Below are positions 16,558-27,365 of a DNA stretch of 64,000 nucleotides, in pieces. The notes beneath the pieces were generated by a model. It saw nothing but the letters and a program-made list of their open reading frames with translations, was not told where the DNA came from and did not search any database. Position numbers and translations under genes: made by a program. The stretch lies in contig WLXD01000002.1 in assembly GCA_012103255.1 (NCBI GenBank), forward strand, positions 310,001 through 374,000, written 5' to 3'. Source of the DNA: Acidobacteriota bacterium. Lineage in GTDB: Bacteria > Acidobacteriota > UBA890 > WLXD01. Positions within the stretch are counted from its first letter, which is position 1. Each line of letters begins with the position of its first letter.

Positions 16558-18095
16558 GCTCCTCGGCGAATCCACCTGGGCCGCTGCTCGAGCGCGCCGC
16601 ACGCTCCGCTTTCTGGAACGCGACGCTACTGCCGCTGATCACCATCTTCAATCTGGTTGCGGCCATCGTCATCCGACGCTATTTCGGACTTCAGTCCGGC
16701 CAATACGACGTGATGTTGGGACTCGTGAACTCCTGGCTGATGTGGAGCGGGCTCGGGTTGCCCGCGGCGATCACGCAGTTTGCGGGTCAACTCGAGGCCG
16801 ACGGCGGCCGCCGGGCACTTCAGGCGTTCTTGGCGCGTATTGCCGGCGCCCGGATCGCGCTCCTGGTGCTGCTCTTGGTCCCGGTCAACCTGTTCGCTGA
16901 GCCACTCGCCCAGCGCTTGGCACTGGGCGACGCCGGCGCGCTACTGATTCATCTCGCGTCAGTATGGGCGTTGTTTCGCGCGGCCAACGATCTCGTCACG
17001 AAGTCGCTGCAGGCGCTACTGCGCCATCTCGCCGCCAACCTGCTGCTCCTCGCTCAGGCAGTCGGCTCCGCCTTCGCGGTCGTGCTCGTGGTCCGGAATG
17101 ATGGCGCCATCTCGACCGTCATTGTGGGACTGATCTGCGTGGCCACTGTGTTGGCCGCCTTGGGGTTCCTTCACGTGCAACGGTCCGTTCGCACCGCGAG
17201 CCCGGCAGACGCGGACGTTGCCTCGGAGATCCCCGCCATCAGGCGCGTGAGTCAGTTCTCGACTTTCATGTACGGCCTGAACTGGCTCCAGTACTTCGCG
17301 TCGCCCGCTTTCGCCAGTCCGGCCATCGCGGCCGTCACGGGACTCGCCGCTCCCGTGGCTCTGTTCAACGTCGGCGTCCAATTGCCTCAGATGGCGATTG
17401 TGCTCGTACTTGCGGGGCTGCAAGGGCTCTATCGACCCCTCTTTTCGCGGCTGGTGAAGGGCGACCCCGCTCAGCTTCGGAACGCGTTCGTTGAGATCAC
17501 GAAACTGCAGTCCCTCGTTCTCCTACCAGCCGGCATGGGACTGGTGGTGATGGCCGACTGGTACATCCCGATCATGTTCGGCGATGAGTACATGGCGGCC
17601 GCTGAACTCACGCGAGTTCTCGCCGTACTCCTCACCTGCGAGGCGCTCTTCAACCTCGGCGGGATCATCCTGACTGCGGATCATCGCTATCGCGCGGTCG
17701 CCTGCGCGGAGAGCGCCCGTCTGGTGGCCGCCGCGGTCTTCGTCTATCTCGCCGCACAGGGCAACCTGGTCGCAGCAGCAGCGGCTTTTGGCGGCGGGCG
17801 AGCGACGGCTTCCGTGCTCGCTTACTGGTCCGGTCGCCAACGCTACGGGCTGCGTTTTCCCATGGCCTTCCTGGCCCGCGCAGCAATGCCAACGCTGGTG
17901 ATGGGGTTGGCGCTATGGCAGATCAGAGGCACTCTGGAGTCCACGCTGGTATCCGCTATCGGCGTCACGCTACTCGGAGCGCTGATCGTCGCGATCTGCA
18001 CAAAGTTGTTCCGAGTACTGGGCCCCGCGGAAATCGACCTGATCGAACGTTCGCGACTCCCGGCGGGCCGCCACCTGGTGCGTTGGCTACGATGA
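16554..18095 (+). CDS. Polysaccharide/oligosaccharide flippase (Wzx-like, MOP superfamily)
   Basis: A 513-residue protein made almost entirely of hydrophobic helices (about 12-14), in the style of Wzx/RfbX flippases. The first helix region (NATLLPLITIFNLVAAIVIRRYFG), a central NWLQYFASPAFASPAIAAVTG segment and a late FGGGRATASVLAYWSGRQRYG support the MOP flippase class. These proteins move lipid-linked glycans across the inner membrane. TTG at 16554 overlaps the glycosyltransferase stop, with GGAGG upstream. The pair likely belongs to a small glycan-export unit whose remaining genes are not here. Confidence 0.82.
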   Translation: MSSSANPPGPLLERAARSAFWNATLLPLITIFNLVAAIVIRRYFGLQSGQYDVMLGLVNSWLMWSGLGLPAAITQFAGQLEADGGRRALQAFLARIAGARIALLVLLLVPVNLFAEPLAQRLALGDAGALLIHLASVWALFRAANDLVTKSLQALLRHLAANLLLLAQAVGSAFAVVLVVRNDGAISTVIVGLICVATVLAALGFLHVQRSVRTASPADADVASEIPAIRRVSQFSTFMYGLNWLQYFASPAFASPAIAAVTGLAAPVALFNVGVQLPQMAIVLVLAGLQGLYRPLFSRLVKGDPAQLRNAFVEITKLQSLVLLPAGMGLVVMADWYIPIMFGDEYMAAAELTRVLAVLLTCEALFNLGGIILTADHRYRAVACAESARLVAAAVFVYLAAQGNLVAAAAAFGGGRATASVLAYWSGRQRYGLRFPMAFLARAAMPTLVMGLALWQIRGTLESTLVSAIGVTLLGALIVAICTKLFRVLGPAEIDLIERSRLPAGRHLVRWLR

Positions 18096-18120
18096 ACGAG
18101 CCAGCAATAGGCCGCCGCCG

Positions 18121-18444
18121 CTAGAGCAGGCGCGCGATCGTCCGGGCGTGCAAACGGACTGCGCCGCTCGTCCCGATCTCGACCTCAGCCGGTTCGCGCA
18201 GCCCCGTATCAAGCGCCGAACCGACCGCGACGAAGGCGGAATCAGGAAGGCGACGCCGCGCATCACGGGTGAGGAAGTGGTAGTAGCCAGGCGCCACGCC
18301 TACTTCCACTTCGAATCCATCTCCGCCCTTCTCGGCACTGATCGTGTAGCGACTCGGCGTGAACATCGGGTCGCTATCGAGCGCCTGCACGACGCGGAGC
18401 TGAAAAGTGTCGCCTTCCGGCGTGGTGTGCTCGTGAGCGTTCAT
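18121..18444 (-). CDS. Unknown 107-residue cytosolic protein
   Basis: Not recognised. The sequence is soluble and mixed alpha/beta, with GFEVEVGVAPGYYHFLTRDARRRLP as its most distinctive part and no signal peptide or cysteines. It begins with ATG at 18444, overlapping the stop of the carboxymuconolactone-decarboxylase-like gene as ATGA, so it is translated with that gene. It is probably the last gene of a ligA-led group. Confidence 0.65.
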   Translation of the reverse strand: MNAHEHTTPEGDTFQLRVVQALDSDPMFTPSRYTISAEKGGDGFEVEVGVAPGYYHFLTRDARRRLPDSAFVAVGSALDTGLREPAEVEIGTSGAVRLHARTIARLL

Positions 18445-18764
18445 TCGCTGTCCTCTGCTTCAAGTACGTCCTGGACCCATGCGAGTCCGCGCATCATGTT
18501 TGGAAAACCAAGAGTCGTTGTGGCCATCAGCACAGCATGAACAATCTCGTCGTGTGATGCGCCTGCCGCGAGCGCCTTGCGGGTATGCGACCGAGTAGCG
18601 CCCGACGTGCCCGCCCCGATCGAGATCCCGAGCTTAACCAGTTCGGCCGTCTTCGGATCGAGCGGCCCCGCTTCCTTGCAGGCTTTCGCAAGATCCTGGT
18701 AGGCCGCGCCGACGTCTGGATAGCGTTCGATGAACCGCGTGTAGAACTTCGGAATGCCGCCCAT
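18441..18764 (-). CDS. Carboxymuconolactone-decarboxylase-fold protein without redox Cys pair
   Basis: A 107-residue all-helical protein of the CMD/AhpD superfamily. The central helix reads GAGTSGATRSHTRKALAAGASHDEI. In peroxidase-type members this place carries C-x-x-C, here replaced by Thr/Ser/Ala residues, while the His of SHTRKAL is kept. This variant without cysteines is widespread and its chemistry is unclear. It starts three bases after the ligA stop and overlaps the following small gene as ATGA, pointing to one transcript with ligA. Confidence 0.8.
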   Translation of the reverse strand: MGGIPKFYTRFIERYPDVGAAYQDLAKACKEAGPLDPKTAELVKLGISIGAGTSGATRSHTRKALAAGASHDEIVHAVLMATTTLGFPNMMRGLAWVQDVLEAEDSE

Positions 18765-18767
18765 GAC

Positions 18768-20909
<2,142 letters not shown>

Positions 20910-20974
20910 TTATGCACCACGCCGCGGGCCTCGCCGCCGCTAGCCTGACCTTCGTCGACAACGCATCGGATGCC

Positions 20975-21874
20975 ATGAAGCCACACGATCTGCCCTACCC
21001 GATTACCGACATCCACGTCCATATTCAGCCCTGGGCGCAGCTGCATCCCCAGACGCGCGACGTCATGGCTGCACGGCGCGACAACTACGAAGAGCTGCAG
21101 GAAATGATGCTCGGCCCCAAGGCTGTTCTGGATGCCATGGATGAAGCCGGGGTGGATCGCATCGGGATGATCAATTACGTAGCCACCGAACTCATGGGAT
21201 TCACCGACGCCGTGAATCCATGGTGCGGCAAGGTTGCCGAAGCGGCTCCGGAGCGACTGATCGCATTCGGCGGACTCGACCCGCGCGACCCGAAGGTCAT
21301 CGGCGACCCCGAAGGGGCGGTTGACGAGGCGATCGATGAGCACGGCCTGCGCGGCCTCAAGATCCATCCTCCGCATCAGGAGTTCCGTGCAAACTCCTAT
21401 CGTCCCGGCGCCGGCGATGAGCATCTGCCGGCTCTCGCGGGCATTTACCAACGCTGCGCAGAGCGCGGCATGCCTGTGATGATCCACACTGGCACCTCCA
21501 TCTTCCCCGGTGCGCGAAGCAGGTTTGGCGATCCGCTCGAGTGCGATGACATCGGCATCGACTTCCCCGATCTGGTCCAGATCCTGGCCCACGCCGGGCG
21601 ACCTTTCTGGTGTGAGCAGGCGCTGTTCGTGGCGCGGCGTCACCCCAACCTCTACGTCGATCTGTCCGGGATTCCGCCGAGCCGACTGCTGCACTACCTG
21701 CCGGGACTGCAGCGCATCGCCCACAAGTGCCTCTGGGGCACCGACTGGCCTGGTCCCGGGGTTCCCAGCCTCGGCGGCAACCTCCAGCAGTACCTCGACC
21801 TCGGGCTCGACGAAGCCGTCTACCGGCTGACTCTGAACGAGGTGCCGGAACAGCTCTTCCCGCGCTCCGCTTGA
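20975..21874 (+). CDS. Amidohydrolase-2 family metal-dependent hydrolase (ACMSD-like)
   Basis: A roughly 299-residue TIM-barrel hydrolase or decarboxylase. The metal-binding TDIHVHI opens the barrel. It is followed by GLKIHPPHQEF, MIHTGTS, LAHAGRPFW and the closing GTDWPGPGVP, which supply the further His/Asp ligands in the order seen in Amidohydro_2 proteins such as ACMSD and related decarboxylases. ATG 20975 is preferred because conserved sequence starts immediately after it; a GTG at 20906 would add 23 residues without family resemblance. The gene is divergent from ligA. The substrate is unknown. Confidence 0.82.
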   Translation: MKPHDLPYPITDIHVHIQPWAQLHPQTRDVMAARRDNYEELQEMMLGPKAVLDAMDEAGVDRIGMINYVATELMGFTDAVNPWCGKVAEAAPERLIAFGGLDPRDPKVIGDPEGAVDEAIDEHGLRGLKIHPPHQEFRANSYRPGAGDEHLPALAGIYQRCAERGMPVMIHTGTSIFPGARSRFGDPLECDDIGIDFPDLVQILAHAGRPFWCEQALFVARRHPNLYVDLSGIPPSRLLHYLPGLQRIAHKCLWGTDWPGPGVPSLGGNLQQYLDLGLDEAVYRLTLNEVPEQLFPRSA

Positions 21875-21982
21875 GCTGACTGTTCGTCGATAGATCTCCT
21901 CGTATCGGATCGTTCTGCGGGCTCCACTTTAAATAGGATGATAGAATCCGAATATCGAACGGCTGAACCCCAGGAGGAAGCC

Positions 21983-22879
21983 ATGAAGATCGATCGGATC
22001 CTCTGCCCAGTAGATTTCAGCGAAACGAGCGCTACGGGCGTCAAGACCGCAACCTCAATTGCGACCGAGTACGGCGGGGAGTTGGTGCTCATGCACGTGC
22101 TCAACTTCCCGTTCGCGCAAATCGAGGCGCTACCCCCCGGTTTCGATGTCGAGGCGTACTACCAACAGATGGCCGAAACGGCCGACGTGCAATTGGCGGA
22201 GATGGTCGACTCCCACGCCGCCGACTACATGTCCGTGCAGACGCGTGTGGAACGCGGGGTTCCGTACCGCGAGATCGCCCGGGTCGCCGAGGAAGGTGGC
22301 TTCGATCTGATCGTCGTGCCGACCCACGCGCGACGTGGTTTACCTCGGGCGCTCCTCGGCAGCACAACGGATCGCGTGGTCCGGATGGCGAATTGCCCGG
22401 TGCTGTCCGTACACACCGATGATGCGCCGGCATTCAAGCCGGAGACGATCCTGTGTGGCACCGACTTTTCGGAGTCCGCAGAAGAAGCTCTAGCGGCGGC
22501 CTGCGCCCTGGCCAAGCAGTATCAGGCCAAGCTCGTACTGCTCCACGTGGTCACGTTGTGGGACTACGACCCTGGCAACCCGTCCTGGCGGTTCCCTGCT
22601 CTGCCCGACGAGTACGTCGCTTCGGTAGCGGCGGGACCACAGGCCCAACTCGAAGACCTGCGGACCGCCTGTGAGCTCGAAGTCGAGACGATGCTGCTGC
22701 GCGGCTACGACGCTGCCGCCGACATCGTGCGCGTCGCGGGTGATGTCGGTGCCGACCTCGTGGTGCTGGGAACGCACGGGCACACCGGTCTGACTCACGC
22801 GTTGGTCGGGAGCGTCGCAGGGAAGGTTGTGCGCGACTTCGAGGGCCCGGTACTGACCGTGCGGCACGAGGCCAGCTAG
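21983..22879 (+). CDS. Tandem-domain universal stress protein
   Basis: A 298-residue cytosolic protein made of two UspA domains (about 1-140 and 145-295). Each ends in the ATP-binding pattern G-x2-G-x9-G-S/T: THARRGLPRALLGSTTDRVV in the first and GTHGHTGLTHALVGSVAGKV in the second. Both also have the opening ILCPVDFSE / ILCGTDFSE strand with Asp. Such proteins bind ATP and are induced by stress or growth arrest. ATG 21983 follows a perfect AGGAGG, which decides the start over the in-frame ATG at 21938. The gene stands alone. Confidence 0.93.
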   Translation: MKIDRILCPVDFSETSATGVKTATSIATEYGGELVLMHVLNFPFAQIEALPPGFDVEAYYQQMAETADVQLAEMVDSHAADYMSVQTRVERGVPYREIARVAEEGGFDLIVVPTHARRGLPRALLGSTTDRVVRMANCPVLSVHTDDAPAFKPETILCGTDFSESAEEALAAACALAKQYQAKLVLLHVVTLWDYDPGNPSWRFPALPDEYVASVAAGPQAQLEDLRTACELEVETMLLRGYDAAADIVRVAGDVGADLVVLGTHGHTGLTHALVGSVAGKVVRDFEGPVLTVRHEAS

Positions 22880-22962
22880 CGCGACCAGGTAGGGGCTTCG
22901 CAACCCGCGGAGCCCCGCCACATCCCTCGGCCATAAAGTGCCCTGGTGGTCTGCGTATCCCT

Positions 22963-22971
22963 TGCTACAAT
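22963..22971 (+). promoter_or_regulatory. Possible extended -10 promoter element
   Basis: TTGCTACAAT contains TG-C-TACAAT, a good extended -10, about 70 bases before the GTG start of the CmpX-like gene. No clear -35 is present, as is common with this promoter class. Confidence 0.4.
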
Positions 22972-23043
22972 CGGGCGCGGGGTCGGGCCCGGGTAGGCAA
23001 CCCGCCCCGCCGAATCCCCTTTCCGTGCAGGGAGTAACTGGAC

Positions 23044-24540
23044 GTGCAAGACACCATGGCCCGTATCACCGAAATGCTCGGCAGCAACCTGCCGGGTCTT
23101 CTGGCGGCGCTCGGCGTACTGATTGTTGGATGGCTGGCCTCGTTCGTGATCGCCGCGGTCGTTCGCAGCCTCATGAAGCGGACGCAACTCGACGACCGGC
23201 TGGCGCTGTGGCTGGGCGACGACGACACGTTGCCGCATGACACCTTCGAGCGCTGGATTCCGAAGGTCGTGCAGTACGTCGTGCTGCTGTTCGTGCTGGT
23301 GGCCTTCCTGCAGACGCTCGGGCTCACCGTCGTCACCGAGCCGCTCAATCGTCTTCTCGGCGAGATCATGGAATTCGCGCCGCGTGTCGGCGGCGCCGCG
23401 GTTCTACTGATCGCCGCATGGATTATCGGCACGGTGCTGCGACTCGCCGTGACCCGGATTCTGCAGGCGTCCAACTTCGAAGAGCGTCTCGGTTCCGCAG
23501 CAGCGCTCGATACGGAGCGCCGCGTCTCGATCTCGAAGACCCTGGGCGACGCGGTCTACTGGCTGATCTTCCTGATCTTCCTGCCGGCCGTTCTCGATAC
23601 GCTCGCTCTGCAGGGACTCCTCGAGCCTGTGCAGTCGATGATGGATCAGGTTCTTGGCTTCCTGCCGAACCTGTTCGCCGCAGCCGTGATCGCAGGTGTG
23701 GGCTGGTTTATTGCTCGCATCCTGCAGCAGATCACCTCGAACCTGCTGGCGGCCCTCGGTGTCGATCAACTGAGTGAGAGCGTCGGCCTGACCGCCGTGC
23801 TCGGCAAGCAGCGCCTCAGCGGTGTCGTCGGACTGGTGGTCTACGTTCTGATCCTGATCCCAGTGCTGGTAGCCGGCCTCAACGCCCTCCAGTTGGACGC
23901 AATCACCCAGCCTGCCAGCAACATGCTGGATGCGATTCTGGCGGCCATCCCGCTGGTCTTCGCAGCAGCCCTGCTGTTGGTCATCGCCTACGTGGTGGGC
24001 CGCGTGGTCGGAGGACTGATCGCCAATCTTCTAGGCAGCATCGGTTTCGACCGGGTGCTCGCCCTCTTCGGTATCACCGACGAGGAGGAGACGACCAGTA
24101 GCCCGTCCGACATCGCCGGCTATCTGGTGCAGGTCGCGATCATCCTGTTCGCGTCCGTCGAAGCATCGCGCCTCCTCGGATTCGCGGTACTTGCCGAGCT
24201 CGTCGCGCAGTTCCTCGTCTTCGCCGGGCAGGTGCTGCTCGGTCTGGTGATCTTTGCGGTGGGTCTCTATCTCGCCAACCTTGCCGCGCGCGTCATCAAC
24301 TCGAGCGGCAACGATCAGGCCAAGCTGCTCTCCATGGCCGCCCGCGTATCGATCATGGTGCTCGCCGGCACGATGGCTCTGAGTCAGATGAACCTGGCTT
24401 CCGACATCATCAACCTGGCCTTCGGTATCGTGCTCGGGTCCATCGCGCTGTCACTGGCGCTCGCCTTCGGCATCGGCGGCCGCGAAGTTGCCGCTCGCCA
24501 ACTCGAGGAATGGAAGAGGAAGTGGGACGGCACCAACTAG
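23044..24540 (+). CDS. CmpX-like mechanosensitive-channel-related membrane protein
   Basis: A 498-residue inner-membrane protein built from repeats of a conserved transmembrane-helix unit. About ten helices occur in similar blocks, for example LLIAAWIIGTVLRLAVTRIL, AVIAGVGWFIARILQQITSNLL and LVIAYVVGRVVGGLIANLLG. This is the conserved TM-helix family seen in CmpX of Pseudomonas and related MscS-associated proteins. The C-terminal FGIGGREVAARQLEEWKRKW resembles the end of the MscS pore helix region, but no MscS beta domain follows. Gating by membrane tension is suggested for the family, not shown. Start is GTG 23044 (ATG 23056 possible). The next gene begins inside its 3' end. Confidence 0.82.
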   Translation: MQDTMARITEMLGSNLPGLLAALGVLIVGWLASFVIAAVVRSLMKRTQLDDRLALWLGDDDTLPHDTFERWIPKVVQYVVLLFVLVAFLQTLGLTVVTEPLNRLLGEIMEFAPRVGGAAVLLIAAWIIGTVLRLAVTRILQASNFEERLGSAAALDTERRVSISKTLGDAVYWLIFLIFLPAVLDTLALQGLLEPVQSMMDQVLGFLPNLFAAAVIAGVGWFIARILQQITSNLLAALGVDQLSESVGLTAVLGKQRLSGVVGLVVYVLILIPVLVAGLNALQLDAITQPASNMLDAILAAIPLVFAAALLLVIAYVVGRVVGGLIANLLGSIGFDRVLALFGITDEEETTSSPSDIAGYLVQVAIILFASVEASRLLGFAVLAELVAQFLVFAGQVLLGLVIFAVGLYLANLAARVINSSGNDQAKLLSMAARVSIMVLAGTMALSQMNLASDIINLAFGIVLGSIALSLALAFGIGGREVAARQLEEWKRKWDGTN

Positions 24541-25853
24541 TCGTACTTGCCGCGGTCGTCGTTGCGGCGGGCTGCGCAGGAACTCCTGCACAGCCCGCCT
24601 CGACTCCTGCCGCGCCCCCCGTTTCGGCCGCGGCCTCTGACACCGAGCTCACGGCGGCTGAGGCGCTCGCAGCCGCGCATGCTCAGGTACGGGTCTCCGG
24701 CCTGGATGAACGTCAATTCCAGCCCGAGCACTACTGGGAGCTGATGACGCCTATCCTCGAGGCGGCTCCCGACCGTTTCAAGGTCGCGGAAATCGGTCGG
24801 AGCATCGAGGATCGGCCGATCCGCCGCATCGACTTCGGGCGTGGCGAAACAACGGCGCTGCTGTGGTCGCAGATGCATGGCAACGAGTCGACTGCGTCGC
24901 GGACGTTGATGGACCTCATCGCCTACTTTGAAAGCCACCCTGACGACCCACGCGTGGCGCGCATCGAACGCGAGCTACATGTCACCTTCGTCCCGGTTCT
25001 CAATCCGGACGGCGCAGCGCGGTTTGTGCGGCACAACGCGGTTGGCATCGACGTCAATCGGGACGCCAAGCAGCTCGCTACCCCCGAGGCTCGCGCACTG
25101 AAGGCGGTGCGCGACGAACTCGATGCTCGGTGGGGCTTCAATCTGCACGACCAGAACGTGCGCACTCGACTGGGCTCGACGGGGCGTGACGTGCGTATCG
25201 CTCTGCTGGCTCCGCCGCCGGACCATGGCGCCACGAGCCCTGCGAATGCCGCTGCCCGCCAGATGTGCTCCTACCTGGCCGAGACCCTCGAACCGATCGT
25301 CGGCGACCAGATCGCCCGGTACAACGAGAGTTTCAACCCACGAGCGTTCGGCGACTTGATGACGCGCTGGGGCACTTCGGTTGTCCTCATCGAGTCGGGT
25401 GGCGAGCTGGCAGACCCGCACAAGGAGCGGCTCCGGACGGCGAACTTCGTGGCCATCATCTCGGCCCTCGACGCGATTGCCACCGGACGCTGGGAGCACT
25501 CGTCCCCTACCCGCTACCTGAATCTGCCGCTCAACGCTCCCTGGGTCTACGACCTGCTCGTTCGCGGTGCATCGATCGCGCTTCCGGGCCGTGAGCCGGT
25601 TCGCGCCGACTTCGCGGTCAACTTCGACGATACGCTGGCTGAGACAGGTGGCTCGGTGGCCGAAGTTGGCGACCTGGAAGAGGTGCCGTCGCTGCGCGAA
25701 ATCGATGCCACCGGACTGTACTTCGTACCCGACCCGCGCAGCCTGGGCCCGGAACTGGGCCCATATCTGCGCATCGGAGCGGATGCCCGTGGGGTGATCT
25801 CGCGCGATCCCGAGGGTCGCGACGTTGTCCACAGACTCGGCGGTTCCTACTAG
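24510..25853 (+). CDS. M14-family zinc carboxypeptidase, lipoprotein
   Basis: An exported peptidase of about 447 residues. The N-terminus (LVVLAAVVVAAGCAG) ends in a lipobox, so it is probably lipid-anchored. The catalytic domain shows MHGNESTASR (His and Glu zinc ligands), VPVLNPDGA, NRDAKQL, FNLHDQN (third ligand His) and the LIESGGELAD stretch bearing the catalytic Glu. Family members trim C-terminal residues or cell-wall peptides; the substrate is unknown. The last 250 residues have no clear motif. The start overlaps the CmpX-like gene by 31 bases; GTG 24522 is an alternative start with a shorter basic region. Co-transcription is likely. Confidence 0.85.
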   Translation: MEEEVGRHQLVVLAAVVVAAGCAGTPAQPASTPAAPPVSAAASDTELTAAEALAAAHAQVRVSGLDERQFQPEHYWELMTPILEAAPDRFKVAEIGRSIEDRPIRRIDFGRGETTALLWSQMHGNESTASRTLMDLIAYFESHPDDPRVARIERELHVTFVPVLNPDGAARFVRHNAVGIDVNRDAKQLATPEARALKAVRDELDARWGFNLHDQNVRTRLGSTGRDVRIALLAPPPDHGATSPANAAARQMCSYLAETLEPIVGDQIARYNESFNPRAFGDLMTRWGTSVVLIESGGELADPHKERLRTANFVAIISALDAIATGRWEHSSPTRYLNLPLNAPWVYDLLVRGASIALPGREPVRADFAVNFDDTLAETGGSVAEVGDLEEVPSLREIDATGLYFVPDPRSLGPELGPYLRIGADARGVISRDPEGRDVVHRLGGSY

Positions 25854-25874
25854 CTCGGCTGCCGCGCTCCCGCG

Positions 25875-27269
25875 CTAGAGTTCGAAGCTACTGCCCAGTT
25901 CCGGCACCACCGCGTTCGTACCGCGCTCCTCCAGCGTCTTCGCCAGAGCGCCCGCCGCGTCCGGGTCACCGTGCACAACGAAGGTATGCTGCGGATTGCC
26001 CCCCAAACCGTCGTACCAATCGAGCAGCGCGCTGCGGTCGGCGTGCGCCGAGAAACCCGGAATCTGCTCGATCCGAGCCCGTACGTCGAACGTGTCGCCA
26101 TGGATCCGTACGGGACTCGTGCCGTTCTGAATCACGCGACCCAGCGAGCCGCGAGCCTGATAGCCAACGAAGAGCACGGTGCTGCGCGGATTGCCGATCT
26201 CGTGCTTGAGGTGGTGCTTGATCCGTCCCGCTGTGCACATCCCCGAAGCCGAAATGATCACGCTCGGAACCCGAGAGGCGTTGATCGCCTTGGAGTCCTC
26301 AACGCGAGTGACCAGGCGCAGGCCGGGAAACTCCATGGGCGCGTCGCCCGAGCAGTACAGCCTCCGTGCCTCCTTCGCATAGGCGTCAGGGAACTTCGTG
26401 AACACTTCCGTTGCCTCGACGGCCATCGGCGAGTCCACAAACACCGGGACGCCGCTCAACCGTCCAGACTCGACCAGATCATTCAGGCGCGCGAGCATCT
26501 CCTGGGTCCGCCCAACGGCGAAGGAGGGAATCACCACCTTGCCGCCGCGCTCCACGGTGTCGCGCACGATCTCGTAGAGGAGTTCGGTTCGATCCTCGGT
26601 GTCGTCGCGCTCGCGATCGCCGTAGGTCGACTCGATCAGGAGCACCTCGGGGCACTCAACACGGTCAGGCCGGGCGAGCAGACGGGCGCCCTCGACCCCG
26701 AGATCGCCAGAGAACGTCACGTGTCGACACTCGTCGCCGTCTTCGAGTTCGAGCTCAACAATCGCCGCGCCCAGAATGTGGCCGGCCATGATGAATCGGA
26801 GACGCCCGAGGCCGTCGAGCGCCCTCCACCGGTCGAAGTCCACCGCGACGAACTGATCGAGAACCTGCAGGGCCTCTGCGCGCGTGTAGAGCGGCTTCAC
26901 ATGGCTGGCGTCCTTGCCCTTCTTGCGGAGTCGCTTGATAGTCCAGCGCGCGTCCTCTTCCTGAATGTGGCCGGAGTCGCTGAGCAGGATCCGCACCAAC
27001 TCGATGGTCGCCGGCGTCGCATAGATGGGGCCCTTGTATCCGGCCTTGCGCAACACCGGCAAGCGGCCGCAATGATCGATATGAGCATGCGACAGCACCA
27101 CGGCATCCAGCGTGGTGGCATCGAAGCCGAACGGCTCGCGATTGCGCTCGTGGCGTTCCTTCCCGCCCTGGATCATTCCGCAATCGAGTAGCACCCGGCC
27201 CGCGGATGTTTCGACCAGATGACATGAACCGGTTACTTCGCTCGCGGCCCCGTGAAACGAAATCTGCAT
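25875..27269 (-). CDS. Metallo-beta-lactamase/beta-CASP RNase (RNA-specificity domain)
   Basis: A 464-residue cytosolic nuclease-like protein. The MBL core has SHAHIDHCG, MAGHILGA, SGDLG and further His residues near the C-terminus (GFSAHAD, VVHGDP). Between them lies the beta-CASP insertion (ESTYGDRERDD, VIPSFAVGRTQEML, VFVDSPMAVEATEVF, IISASGMCTAGRIKHHL). This is the arrangement of bacterial and archaeal RNA-processing beta-CASP enzymes, comparable to CPSF-like proteins. An endo- or exo-RNase role is inferred. ATG 27269 is a good start, with TG-A-TACCAT about 40 bases upstream as a possible promoter. The gene is divergent from nicotinate phosphoribosyltransferase. Confidence 0.9.
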   Translation of the reverse strand: MQISFHGAASEVTGSCHLVETSAGRVLLDCGMIQGGKERHERNREPFGFDATTLDAVVLSHAHIDHCGRLPVLRKAGYKGPIYATPATIELVRILLSDSGHIQEEDARWTIKRLRKKGKDASHVKPLYTRAEALQVLDQFVAVDFDRWRALDGLGRLRFIMAGHILGAAIVELELEDGDECRHVTFSGDLGVEGARLLARPDRVECPEVLLIESTYGDRERDDTEDRTELLYEIVRDTVERGGKVVIPSFAVGRTQEMLARLNDLVESGRLSGVPVFVDSPMAVEATEVFTKFPDAYAKEARRLYCSGDAPMEFPGLRLVTRVEDSKAINASRVPSVIISASGMCTAGRIKHHLKHEIGNPRSTVLFVGYQARGSLGRVIQNGTSPVRIHGDTFDVRARIEQIPGFSAHADRSALLDWYDGLGGNPQHTFVVHGDPDAAGALAKTLEERGTNAVVPELGSSFEL

Positions 27270-27365
27270 GAATTCTCGCGTAGTGGATTGGTGAGGCGCC
27301 GCATGGTATCACCGCTCCATGCGGCTCCGACGGTGCTGCACGGTGTTCACTGTGGGGAGGTGGGT

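Noticed and set aside
25971-27191. Long plus-strand open frame opposite the beta-CASP nuclease gene
   Set aside because: It lies wholly antisense to a clearly conserved gene, and its protein is rich in Arg/His/Gln with no recognisable domain. Such mirrors are expected in GC-rich DNA.
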